Positions 8,918 through 17,936 of a stretch of 64,000 bases of DNA are shown here, piece after piece (position 1 is the first letter of the stretch; every line of letters begins with the position of its first letter). Both the position numbers and the translations under genes were made by a program. Under the pieces are notes generated by a model. That model searched no databases and was not told where the DNA came from. It was given only the letters and a program-made list of their open reading frames with translations. The DNA is from Aureibaculum algae (GTDB taxonomy: Bacteria; Bacteroidota; Bacteroidia; Flavobacteriales; Flavobacteriaceae), in the NCBI RefSeq assembly GCF_006065315.1, contig NZ_CP040749.1, positions 372,001 through 436,000 on the forward strand, in the 5' to 3' direction.

Positions 8918-11139
8918 TGTTAAAAAATATAGTAATCATATTATTACTTTTTCAGGTACAAGTACTACTTGGACAAGATACTCCAAAGCCTCAAAAGGAT
9001 ATAAAAGTGGGTTTAGTTTTAAGTGGAGGAGGAGCTAAGGGTTTTGCACATATAGGTGCATTAAAAGTTTTAGAAGAAGCAGGTGTTAGGATAGATTACA
9101 TTGGTGGTACCAGTATGGGGGCTATTATTGGGTCATTATATTCGTCGGGGTATTCAGCAGATGAATTAGATTCGTTAGTAACTGCGTTTGATTTGAATGA
9201 ATTAATGCAAGATAATTTACCTAGAAAATCAAAATCTATTTATCAAAAAGAAAACACTGAAAAATATGCATTGACATTACCTATAAAAAATGGAGGCGTT
9301 CAATTGCCAACTGCTCTTTCAAAAGGGCAAAATATATTTAATCTTTTATCTCAACTTACGGAACATGTTCATAGCATTAATGATTTTTCAAAATTACCTA
9401 TTCCGTTTTTTTGCGTTGCGACAGATTTAGAAAGTGGTACCGCAAAAATTCTAGAAGATGGTTTTTTACCCGAAGCCGTTAGGGCAAGTGGCTCTTTTCC
9501 AACTTTATTAGATCCTGTTGAGATTAACGGAAAATTATTAACAGATGGAGGTATTACGAATAATTTTCCCGTAGATGTAATGAAGGAGAAAGGTGTAGAT
9601 GTAATTATTGGAATAGATGTTCAAGATAAATTAAAAGGGCAAAAAGGATTGAACTCAGCTTTTGAGATTGTAATGCAAATTGTAAGTTTTCAAATGTATA
9701 CGGATGCTGTAAGTAAGCGAAACCAAACAGATATTTATATACATCCGGATATTAGTGACTTTAACGTAGTTTCTTTTGATTTAACAAAAGATATCATAGA
9801 AAGAGGGAGAAGTGCTACAGACAAACAGTTAGGGGCATTGCAAAAAATTGCAAAAAACCAAATTGCAAAAAAGAGAAGTAAAAGAGTAATTCCGATTGCA
9901 AATGAAAAACTAATTATAAATGAAATTAGTGTCATGGGAAACAAAAATTACACGAACAAATATATCATTGGTAAGTTAAATTTTAAAGAAAAAGATTCTA
10001 TCTCTTATGATAAATTTACGGAGGGTATAAATAATTTATCCGCTACAGGTAATTTTAGAAATATTCAATATCAATTTCTACCGAGCGAAAAAGGTACAAC
10101 ATTACAATTAAAATTGAAAGAAGAAGAAATGTCTACTTTTTTACAATTAGGTATCCATTATGATGATTTATACAAAACAGGAGTGTTGTTAAACGTAACT
10201 GCCAAACACGCCCTTTTTAAAAATGACGTGCTTTCCGCAGATCTTGTATTAGGAGATAATATTCGGTATAATTTAGATTATTTTATAGATAATGGGTTTC
10301 ATTGGAGTTATGGGGTTAAAACGCGATATAATAATTTTGATAAATCTTTTTTTGAGAATTTAATTAATGATGATGCATCAGGCGTGACTGTGGGTAAAGT
10401 TCCCATTGATTATAATGATTTTACTACTCAGCTATATTTACAAAATTCATTTACTAAAGGGATTGCGATACGTTTAGGGGCTGAGAATAAATTGATTAGA
10501 ACCTATTTTGAAACCATAGAAAGTAACGAGACCATAAAGAATTTTATTGATAACACTTCGTATGTTAGTGCATATACAAATTTGGTATTAGATACTTATG
10601 ATAATAAATACTTCCCTAAAAAAGGACTTTATTTTTTCGTAGATTATCATGCTTATTTAACGGCTTCAAATTTTGACAATAGTTTTAAACCGTTTACACA
10701 ATTAAAAGGAGAATTGTCTGGGGCATTTACAATTGGTAGTAGATTTACTACACATATTGTTTCTCAGGCTGGAATTACTTTGGGCGATGGCACGCGAGTA
10801 TTTAATTATTTTTTAGGAGGAGCTAATAAAAATTATATTAATAATTTTTATAATTTTTATGGCTATGATGTTGCTGATTTAGCCGAAAGTGCTTTCTTAA
10901 AAACGGCCGTTACTTTTCGTTATGAATTATTTAATAAAAATTATATTTCTTTAATTTCGAATGTAGCCAGGGTCGAAAATGATTTATTAAATGAAGGAGA
11001 AATTTTTGATAATACTAAACTAGGTTTTGCTGCGGGTTACAGCATTGAATCTTTTTTAGGTCCACTAGAAGTAAAGTATACTTGGTCACCAGATACTGGG
11101 CGAAATTACTGGTTATTTAATGTGGGTTTTTGGTTTTAA
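8917..11139 (+). CDS. Patatin-like phospholipase fused to Omp85 barrel
   Basis: A 740-residue fusion of the PlpD/type Vd kind: a lipase passenger joined to its own outer-membrane barrel. Signal peptide 1-19. The patatin domain (about 30-230) has the oxyanion motif GGGAKG (37-42), nucleophile S66 in GGTSMGA, and the DGG aspartate in LLTDGGITNNFP. One POTRA-like segment lies at about 330-395. An Omp85/BamA-like barrel (about 405-740) ends in the aromatic strand NVGFWF. The gene is coupled to uvrC by a one-base overlap. A 13-bp hairpin coincides with its last codons and stop. Whether the patatin domain is cleaved off or retained in the periplasm cannot be told. Confidence 0.92.
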   Translation: MLKNIVIILLLFQVQVLLGQDTPKPQKDIKVGLVLSGGGAKGFAHIGALKVLEEAGVRIDYIGGTSMGAIIGSLYSSGYSADELDSLVTAFDLNELMQDNLPRKSKSIYQKENTEKYALTLPIKNGGVQLPTALSKGQNIFNLLSQLTEHVHSINDFSKLPIPFFCVATDLESGTAKILEDGFLPEAVRASGSFPTLLDPVEINGKLLTDGGITNNFPVDVMKEKGVDVIIGIDVQDKLKGQKGLNSAFEIVMQIVSFQMYTDAVSKRNQTDIYIHPDISDFNVVSFDLTKDIIERGRSATDKQLGALQKIAKNQIAKKRSKRVIPIANEKLIINEISVMGNKNYTNKYIIGKLNFKEKDSISYDKFTEGINNLSATGNFRNIQYQFLPSEKGTTLQLKLKEEEMSTFLQLGIHYDDLYKTGVLLNVTAKHALFKNDVLSADLVLGDNIRYNLDYFIDNGFHWSYGVKTRYNNFDKSFFENLINDDASGVTVGKVPIDYNDFTTQLYLQNSFTKGIAIRLGAENKLIRTYFETIESNETIKNFIDNTSYVSAYTNLVLDTYDNKYFPKKGLYFFVDYHAYLTASNFDNSFKPFTQLKGELSGAFTIGSRFTTHIVSQAGITLGDGTRVFNYFLGGANKNYINNFYNFYGYDVADLAESAFLKTAVTFRYELFNKNYISLISNVARVENDLLNEGEIFDNTKLGFAAGYSIESFLGPLEVKYTWSPDTGRNYWLFNVGFWF

Positions 11140-11150
11140 AAACCCACATT
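11119..11150. terminator. Hairpin between convergent genes, overlapping a stop codon
   Basis: A perfect 13-bp inverted repeat, AATGTGGGTTTTT (11119-11131) and AAAAACCCACATT (11138-11150), encloses 6 bases. The left arm encodes part of the final beta strand of the patatin-Omp85 protein and the right arm begins inside its stop codon. Neither strand has a clear T-run after the stem, so termination is inferred from position and stem strength. Confidence 0.6.
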
Positions 11151-11155
11151 AAAAA

Positions 11156-14100
11156 TTATGGAGTTACTTCGTCTACACTAATACTTTCAATCGTATCGTT
11201 TTCCTTTTGTCTTCGTAACCACATCTTAAATTTAGTGATTAGAAAGAATAAAATTGGTACTACAATTAATGTTAAAAATGTAGCTACAAATAATCCGTAA
11301 ATTACTGTCCATGCTAAAGGTCCCCAAAACACAACGTTATCTCCACCCATGTAAATATTAGGATCAAATTCCTTGAATAAAGTAAAGAAGTTAATATTTA
11401 ACCCTATTGCTAAAGGTATTAATCCAAGAATTGTAGTAATGGCTGTTAATAATACAGGACGTAAACGAGCTTTACCAGCTTTTACAATAGCTTCATATAA
11501 ATCATTTGTTTCTAAATAATCTTCTTTTTCTAAATTAAGGTTGAACTTTTTTCTATCAATAAGGAGTTGGGCATAATCAAGTAGCACAACACCATTGTTT
11601 ACTACAATTCCTGCTAGTGAAATAATACCCACCATAGTCATCATAATTACAAAAGAACTACCTGCTATAACAATACCACCAAATACACCAATAAAACTCA
11701 AGAAAATAGCCAACATAATTATTGCGGGTTTAGATACAGAGTTGAATTGGAAAATTAAAATGAAGAATATTAAACCAAGTCCTGTAAAAAAAGCACCGAC
11801 TAAGAAAGTCATTTGTTTATTTTGTTCTTCAATTTGACCGGTATAATCAATGTTTATATTCTCTGGTAAATCTTCATAACTTTTCATTTCATTCTGAATT
11901 TGAGTTACGATAGCTCCAGCATCTGTAAAGCCAGGTGATAGTGCAGAATAAACTGTTACAACACGTTTTGTCTCTTTATGTTTAATAGCACTAAATCCTG
12001 AATTATTTTCATATGTTGTAATAGAAGAAATAGGCACACTTTTTATTTGACCCGTATTATCTCTAAAGGTAATATTCTGATTAAATAAGGCACTCGTATT
12101 GTATTTATTTTCCTTATTAAAACGTACATAAATATCAAAATCATCACCATCTTCTTTATAAATTCCAGCCTTAGAACCGAATATGGAATTACGTAATTGT
12201 TGTCCAACTTGAGATGCACTTACACCTAATTCACCAGCTTTTTCTCTATCAACGACTACACGCATTGCAGGTTTGTCTTTATTTACATCAATTTTTAATT
12301 CATCAATACCAGAAATATTTTTAGTATTAATAAATTCACGCATGTTTTCTGCAACAGCAATCAATTCATTATAGTCGTTACCTTCAATTTCAATATTAAT
12401 TGGAGAACCAGCTGGAGGACCATTAGCATCTTTTTCAACTGAAATTAGTACGCCAGGATAGATTCCAACTAACGCTTTTTGTACTTCTTGACGCAATAAT
12501 TCACTATCCTCTCCTTGACGGAATTTGAATTCTCTCATTGAAGCCGTAATTTTTGCTTTATGAGGTGTCTCCGCTGCAGAACCCATATCTGTTTGTGCAT
12601 TTCCAGCACCAGCACCAACTTGCGATACGGTACTTTCAACCATGAAATTTTGACCATCAGCAGCCAAATACTGCTCTTGATTAAGCGTTTTATAAACACG
12701 ATTTTCAATTTCTTTAGTAATGGCATTGGTTTTTGCTATGTCTGTACCTTCTGGATATTCTATATAGACAATAATTTGATTAGGTTTATTATCGGGAAAA
12801 AATTCCACCTTGGTACGTTGACTCGATAATGAAGCTCCAAAAGCAACAAATGCAAGTATTAATAACACAAAGGTGCCAATACTTAGTATGTAAGGCATTT
12901 TTCCAGAAAGTGCACCACGAAGCATTCTTTCATACCAATTCTCTAATTTTACAAGTGTTTTAGTTTGGAAGCTGTTCGCCCATTTACGCAGATATAATCT
13001 GTACACCCAAAGCATAATTGCAGTAAACACCATCAGTGTTCCAAGTGCCCTGTAGTCGCCACCGAAAATAATTATTAATGCACCAATTACAGCTATTATA
13101 ACTGTAGTTCTAATGATACGATTTAATGGCATGTTTTCATCGTCGATACTCATGAATTGAGAGACTAAAACTGAATTAAAGAAAATGGCTACAAAAAGTG
13201 ATGATCCCAAAACAACGGAAAGCGTAATTGGTAAAATCATCATAAAATCGCCCATAATTCCTGGCCATAAACCTAAAGGGATAAAGGCTGCAACTGTTGT
13301 TGCTGTAGAAATAATAATAGGGAAAGCAATTTCGCCAATACCTTTTTTTGCAGCTTCAATACGGCTCATTCCTTCTTCATCCATGAGTCGGTATACGTTC
13401 TCCACGACTACAATACCATTATCTACCAACATACCTAATCCCATAATTAACCCGAAAAGAACCATGGTATTTAAACTATGTCCCAGAAGTTCTAATATCA
13501 TTAAAGACATGAACATTGACATTGGAATTGCAAAGCCTACAAAAATGGCATTTTTAAAACCTAAAAAGAACATTAAAACAGTAACTACTAAGATAATTCC
13601 AAAAATGATATTATTTACCAAATCATCTACTTGGCCAATTGTTTTTGGAGATTGATCATTGGCAACAGTTACGTTTAAGTCTTGCGGAAATACATTTTTT
13701 ACAGCCTCTTTAACTATAACTTGTATTTGCTCTGCCGCTGCAACCATGTTTTTACCAGCTCTTTTTTTAACATCGAGCATAACAACTGGTTCTCCATGTT
13801 CTCTGGCATAAGTTGTTTTATCTTCTTCTTTAAAACTTATTGATGCAATATCTTTTAAGTAGATCGCATGACCATTTTCAGATTTTACTACAAAGTTTTC
13901 TAATTCATTAGGGTTTTCAATTTCTCCAAGTATTCGTATCGTTCTTCTTTGTCCGCTAGTTATTAAATTACCGGCAGACATGGTAACATTACCACCATTG
14001 ATGGATCCAATAACATCGTTAAACGTTACTTCAGCAGCCATCATTTTGAAAATGTCTACGGCAACTTCTACCTCTTTGTCTTGTGCTCCACGAATATCTG

Positions 14101-14665
14101 CTTTTTTAATTTCCTGTATGTCTTCAATTTCATCCTGCAAGTACTCAGCATATTCTTTTAGTTTTTCAATTGGATAATTTCCTGAAATATTAATATTAAG
14201 AATAGGCATTTCTTCAGAAAGACTTAAGTCAAATACATCTGGTTCAACTTTTGCCTCATTAAATGTAGGCCAATCTTCACCTGATGTTTCTTGGTCAATT
14301 TCGTCTTTTACTTTTTGTTTCGCTTGCTCTACAGTAATGTTCTCATCAAATTCCACAATAACCATTGCGTAATCTTCTTGAGATGTTGAGGTGATTTCAA
14401 CCACATTACTCACACTTTTTAATCGATCCTCTAAAGGATCCGTAATTAGCTTCTCTATATCTTCTGCCGTATTACCAGGGTAAACAGTACTTACATAAAT
14501 TTTTGTTTCGTTTACTTCCGGAAAATTTTCTCTAGGCATACTGAAAAAAGCAGCAATACCTAAGTAGAAAATTACCGCAATAAGAACGTACATGGTCGTC
14601 TTATTATTGATTGCCCAAGACGATAAACCAAATTCCTTATCGACTATTTTTTTCTTTTTTGTCAT
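11156..14665 (-). CDS. RND efflux transporter inner-membrane subunit
   Basis: A 1169-residue proton-driven exporter of the AcrB/HAE superfamily, with two 6-helix halves and two large periplasmic loops. Helix 1 follows a short cytoplasmic tail (WAINNKTTMYVLIAVIFYLG). At the AcrB D407/D408 position of TM4 it has D415-N416 (GMLVDNGIVVVENV). At AcrB K940 in TM10 it has N1023 (GIVVNNGVVLLDY). The classical Asp-Asp-Lys relay is thus only partly present, as in other distant HAE groups. It is the last gene of the tetR-tolC-hlyD-RND operon, 10 bases after the adaptor gene. Substrates are unknown. Confidence 0.93.
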   Translation of the reverse strand: MTKKKKIVDKEFGLSSWAINNKTTMYVLIAVIFYLGIAAFFSMPRENFPEVNETKIYVSTVYPGNTAEDIEKLITDPLEDRLKSVSNVVEITSTSQEDYAMVIVEFDENITVEQAKQKVKDEIDQETSGEDWPTFNEAKVEPDVFDLSLSEEMPILNINISGNYPIEKLKEYAEYLQDEIEDIQEIKKADIRGAQDKEVEVAVDIFKMMAAEVTFNDVIGSINGGNVTMSAGNLITSGQRRTIRILGEIENPNELENFVVKSENGHAIYLKDIASISFKEEDKTTYAREHGEPVVMLDVKKRAGKNMVAAAEQIQVIVKEAVKNVFPQDLNVTVANDQSPKTIGQVDDLVNNIIFGIILVVTVLMFFLGFKNAIFVGFAIPMSMFMSLMILELLGHSLNTMVLFGLIMGLGMLVDNGIVVVENVYRLMDEEGMSRIEAAKKGIGEIAFPIIISTATTVAAFIPLGLWPGIMGDFMMILPITLSVVLGSSLFVAIFFNSVLVSQFMSIDDENMPLNRIIRTTVIIAVIGALIIIFGGDYRALGTLMVFTAIMLWVYRLYLRKWANSFQTKTLVKLENWYERMLRGALSGKMPYILSIGTFVLLILAFVAFGASLSSQRTKVEFFPDNKPNQIIVYIEYPEGTDIAKTNAITKEIENRVYKTLNQEQYLAADGQNFMVESTVSQVGAGAGNAQTDMGSAAETPHKAKITASMREFKFRQGEDSELLRQEVQKALVGIYPGVLISVEKDANGPPAGSPINIEIEGNDYNELIAVAENMREFINTKNISGIDELKIDVNKDKPAMRVVVDREKAGELGVSASQVGQQLRNSIFGSKAGIYKEDGDDFDIYVRFNKENKYNTSALFNQNITFRDNTGQIKSVPISSITTYENNSGFSAIKHKETKRVVTVYSALSPGFTDAGAIVTQIQNEMKSYEDLPENINIDYTGQIEEQNKQMTFLVGAFFTGLGLIFFILIFQFNSVSKPAIIMLAIFLSFIGVFGGIVIAGSSFVIMMTMVGIISLAGIVVNNGVVLLDYAQLLIDRKKFNLNLEKEDYLETNDLYEAIVKAGKARLRPVLLTAITTILGLIPLAIGLNINFFTLFKEFDPNIYMGGDNVVFWGPLAWTVIYGLFVATFLTLIVVPILFFLITKFKMWLRRQKENDTIESISVDEVTP

Positions 14666-14675
14666 CGTTTTTGGT

Positions 14676-15848
14676 TTAATATTTTATCACTTTTACTGTT
14701 TGCCCATCTTTTACACTACGAGCTCCTTCTTTAATAATTTCGGAGCCGCTCTCAATACCTTCAAGTACTTCAATAACATCACCTTGAGTTTTACCAGTTT
14801 TAATAATAACTTTTTTAGCGACACCTTCTTCTTTAGCATTTTTATCAGTTACAATATAAATATATTGCTCGCCATCAGCATTTTCAGAAATGATACTTTG
14901 TGGAATTAACACTGCTTTTTCATTAGTATAATCGTTAATTTTAAGTTTTGCAGTCAAATTAGGTTTGATTGATTTGTCTTTATTAGGTACGGCAACTTCA
15001 ACTTTGAAGGTTCTATTAGCAGGATTGATAAAATCACCTGCTTGTCGGATAGTAGTTTTTATTTCTTGTCCTAAAACTGGGAAGTTTACGGTAACATCTT
15101 TGCCTTTAGTAACATTTGATATATAACTTTCAGGAACATCAGTTTCAATATACATATTATCAAGATTAATAATACGCATTAATTGTGATTGGCCAGCCGC
15201 TACAACACTTCCTTGTTCTGTGATGATATCATCTATTACACCAGAAAACGGAGCTCTTATATTAGTTTTACCTAATTGTTGCTTCATTTGATTAACAGAT
15301 TCTGTTTGCGATTCGTAAGTTGATTTGGCTTGTAAATATTGAATTTCACTACCAATGTTTTGATCCCAAAGTCGTTTTTGACGCTCAAAAGTCGTTTTTG
15401 CTAAATCTGCTTGAATTTGTATTTGTGATAATTGTTGACTTAACCCACCATCATCAATTTTGGCCAATAGTTGGCCTTTACTCACTTTTTGTCCTTCTTT
15501 AACATAAATCTTTGAAAGAATGCCATTATATTCAGGATAAATGACAAGAAGATTTTTAGTAGTTACATTCCCTTGAATTTCTAAAACATGATTAAAAACT
15601 TCTTGCTTTGCTGTAATTGTTGTTATTAGTGGTACATTTTGAACTGTATCTATAGTTGAAATTGCTTCATCTAACAACTTTATTTTGTCATGTATCGCTT
15701 GCTGATCATTTACAAGTTCAGAACGTTTAGCACGTATTTTTTCTAAATTGTTAGTTTCTAAAATATTCTCGACAGAATTCTTACTTTTTTCACCTCCACA
15801 TGAGACAATTAGAAGTGTAACTATTAATGTTGAAATTATATTTTTCAT
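14676..15848 (-). CDS. RND efflux periplasmic adaptor lipoprotein (HlyD/AcrA family)
   Basis: A 390-residue membrane-fusion protein linking the RND pump to the TolC-type channel. The N-terminal lipobox LLIVSCGG predicts a lipoprotein attached at the cysteine. A coiled-coil hairpin lies within about residues 165-195, flanked by the biotinyl-lipoyl-like halves (YPEYNGILSKIYVKEGQKV; TNIRAPFSGVIDDI). Beta-barrel and membrane-proximal domains follow (about 220-385). It lies 10 bases from both neighbours, tolC upstream and the pump gene downstream. Confidence 0.93.
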   Translation of the reverse strand: MKNIISTLIVTLLIVSCGGEKSKNSVENILETNNLEKIRAKRSELVNDQQAIHDKIKLLDEAISTIDTVQNVPLITTITAKQEVFNHVLEIQGNVTTKNLLVIYPEYNGILSKIYVKEGQKVSKGQLLAKIDDGGLSQQLSQIQIQADLAKTTFERQKRLWDQNIGSEIQYLQAKSTYESQTESVNQMKQQLGKTNIRAPFSGVIDDIITEQGSVVAAGQSQLMRIINLDNMYIETDVPESYISNVTKGKDVTVNFPVLGQEIKTTIRQAGDFINPANRTFKVEVAVPNKDKSIKPNLTAKLKINDYTNEKAVLIPQSIISENADGEQYIYIVTDKNAKEEGVAKKVIIKTGKTQGDVIEVLEGIESGSEIIKEGARSVKDGQTVKVIKY

Positions 15849-15858
15849 ATTATTTATC

Positions 15859-17202
15859 TTAATTGTTTGGTGTATTTAAAATAGTTTCTAGAGCTGCTTT
15901 CTCATTAATAACATCAAGCATCGTTTGTAAAAACTCTTGTTGAGCAGCATATAATTGAATTTGTGCTTGTCTTAATTCGAAGCTGGTAGAAATTCCTTCA
16001 AAGAATTTTATTTGATTCTTTTTTTCTATGCGTTCTGCCAAGTTTAAGTTTTTCTTTTTGTTTTGAAAATCTTCAATTGCAAATTGATAATTACTTTTTG
16101 CTGATTCTATTTGTAGGAGCAATTGTTGTTCGGTTTCAGTTAAATCATTATTGCTTTTTTCTAAGTTGATTTTAGCACGTTGTGTAGCTGAACTACGCAT
16201 ACCAGAACTAAATAATGGTATATTTAAACTCACTCCGAATAATGAAGATCCAAACCATTGTTGGTGGCTTTTTGCAAATGAAAAATCTTCACTATATCCT
16301 GAATAACCACCATTTATAAATGTATTTAAAGTAGGGAGTGCTTTACTTTTTTCTAATTTTAGCAGTAGTTCTTTTGATGTCTTGTCGTTAAATGCTATTT
16401 TATAATCGATAGTGTTTTCTACGTTTTCTCCATAATTTAATAGCTCTAACGATATGTTTTGATTGGTTAAATTTTCTAAATCATCAAGCAAGGTTGTGTT
16501 TGTATTCAAATCTAAACCAATTGTTATGTTTAACATTTGATACGCCAAGGTCTTTAACCTTAAAGTATTGTTTAAGTTGCTTTCAACGCCAGATAAGGTT
16601 ATTTGTAGTTGTTCTACACTTTCTTCTTCTTCTAATCCGTTTTCATAAATTTTAGTAGTTTCATTAAGATTCTTTTGTAAAACAGCTTTATTTTTTTCTA
16701 GTATCTTAACACTTTCTTCGGCTAATAGAACATTACCATATGCATTAATAACAGCTTTTCTAATTTCTAAATCTGTCTTTTCCTTTGCATTTTTTGATAT
16801 TTCCAAAAATACTTTTGCAGATTGCAACCCTACTAAATAGGAGCCATCAAATAACAATTGTTTTAGGGTTACTGTTGCATCCATAGATTGTTTTGTGCTA
16901 AAGACAACTTCAGCATATTCTCCTGTATTTCCTCCAAAAAATTCGGCAGGTATTAATGAGACTTGCTGTTTTAACCAGTTGTTGTAATTTATAGAAGCAT
17001 CAACTTGAGGTAGTCCAATTGCCGTTGTCTCCCATTTTTGCTTTTTTGCAGCATCTATATCCAGCAAAGCATTTTTAGCAGTTCTATTATTCTCTAATGC
17101 AAAGTCAATAGCTTGTTGTAAACTAAAACTTTTGGAATTTTCTTGCGAAAACCCATAGGACGTTAATAGAAGGCATACAATAAGTAGTGAAAATTTATTC
17201 AT
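15859..17202 (-). CDS. TolC-family outer-membrane efflux channel
   Basis: A 447-residue outer-membrane factor. A signal peptide of about 19 residues (ending YGFSQ) is followed by the SLQQAIDFALENN motif typical of the family. Two repeats of long helices are seen (about 155-230 and 340-440), with NIPLFSSGMR at the start of the second half. The start codon directly abuts the tetR stop (TAAATG), so the channel is translated from the tetR-led mRNA. It forms the exit duct for the RND pump encoded downstream. Confidence 0.92.
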   Translation of the reverse strand: MNKFSLLIVCLLLTSYGFSQENSKSFSLQQAIDFALENNRTAKNALLDIDAAKKQKWETTAIGLPQVDASINYNNWLKQQVSLIPAEFFGGNTGEYAEVVFSTKQSMDATVTLKQLLFDGSYLVGLQSAKVFLEISKNAKEKTDLEIRKAVINAYGNVLLAEESVKILEKNKAVLQKNLNETTKIYENGLEEEESVEQLQITLSGVESNLNNTLRLKTLAYQMLNITIGLDLNTNTTLLDDLENLTNQNISLELLNYGENVENTIDYKIAFNDKTSKELLLKLEKSKALPTLNTFINGGYSGYSEDFSFAKSHQQWFGSSLFGVSLNIPLFSSGMRSSATQRAKINLEKSNNDLTETEQQLLLQIESAKSNYQFAIEDFQNKKKNLNLAERIEKKNQIKFFEGISTSFELRQAQIQLYAAQQEFLQTMLDVINEKAALETILNTPNN

Positions 17203-17811
17203 TTATATTTGTTGTTTATTGTCAATAATTGTGTTTAAAACCCCTAGTCCTTTAGGTGTGCAAATTCCTCTTAAGTGGTACTCTAAATAATTATCCATAA
17301 GTGAACTAATTGGGAATTGCTTGTTTGAAAATAATTCTTGGTTTTTTAAAGAAACCATATTATGAAAATATAATATTGAAATAAAGTCTATATCAATAGA
17401 GTCTCTATAAAGTTTTTGAGCTAAGCCTCTTAATAAATTATCCTTAACACAAGTGTCCATAACTTCAAACTGCTTTTTGTTTAAAGCCGTAAAAAGCTTA
17501 GGGTAATATTTTTGTAATTGATATTGAGGAGACGTCTTTTCATCTTTTAGAAAATTCATTACAAAAATTTTTATTTCAAATATTTCATCAATAGGGTTTT
17601 TGTTTAATGCACAAATTCCATTTATACCACTGCTTATCATATTGAAAGTATGCAATGTTGTCGCCTCAACAAGTTTTGTTTTATTTGCATAATTTTGATA
17701 TATGGTTTTCTTTGAAATGCCCATTTTATGAGCAATATCATCCATAGTTACGCTTTTGAATCCGTAATTCAGAAATAAATCAGTAGCTGTATTTAATATT
17801 TTATCCTTCAT
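17203..17811 (-). CDS. TetR/AcrR-family repressor of the efflux operon
   Basis: A 202-residue one-component regulator. The N-terminal helix-turn-helix (about 4-50) reads DDIAHKMGISKKTIYQNYANK, followed by a variable ligand domain. The ATG at 17811 (MKDKIL) is chosen over the one 39 bases upstream because a matching promoter lies between them and family members start just before the first helix. It leads the operon, with no gap before tolC. A palindrome over its promoter suggests autorepression together with the pump genes. The inducer is unknown. Confidence 0.9.
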   Translation of the reverse strand: MKDKILNTATDLFLNYGFKSVTMDDIAHKMGISKKTIYQNYANKTKLVEATTLHTFNMISSGINGICALNKNPIDEIFEIKIFVMNFLKDEKTSPQYQLQKYYPKLFTALNKKQFEVMDTCVKDNLLRGLAQKLYRDSIDIDFISILYFHNMVSLKNQELFSNKQFPISSLMDNYLEYHLRGICTPKGLGVLNTIIDNKQQI

Positions 17812-17819
17812 AATCGCGG

Positions 17820-17850
17820 CAAAAATACAATACGGAAACTTAATAAACAA
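17820..17850 (-). promoter_or_regulatory. Promoter of the tetR-tolC-hlyD-RND operon
   Basis: On the minus strand, TTG (17848-17850), a 20-base spacer, then TATTTTTG (17820-17827), an exact Bacteroidota -33/-7 match. Only 8 bases separate the box from the tetR ATG, so the mRNA would be leaderless or nearly so. Confidence 0.75.
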
Positions 17851-17861
17851 AAAAAGTTTCC
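17834..17861. promoter_or_regulatory. Probable TetR operator (inverted repeat)
   Basis: Perfect 8-bp inverted repeat GGAAACTT (17834-17841) and AAGTTTCC (17854-17861), 12 bases apart. One arm is in the promoter spacer, the other just upstream of the -33 TTG, which lies in the loop. Bound repressor would cover the promoter. Confidence 0.65.
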
Positions 17862-17936
17862 AAAGTTTTGTAAAATTTATTTATTTCTATTTCCTTTTAC
17901 AAATCATTACGTTATTTTTACAAAAAATATGAAGAT

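Noticed and set aside
13185..13655. 156-residue plus-strand ORF opposite the RND pump gene
   Set aside because: It is antisense to a clear transporter domain, has low-complexity composition and no family match; a shadow ORF of the AT-rich code.
17811..17850. Longer tetR start at 17850
   Set aside because: That ATG lies upstream of the matched promoter box and adds 13 residues before the conserved first helix.
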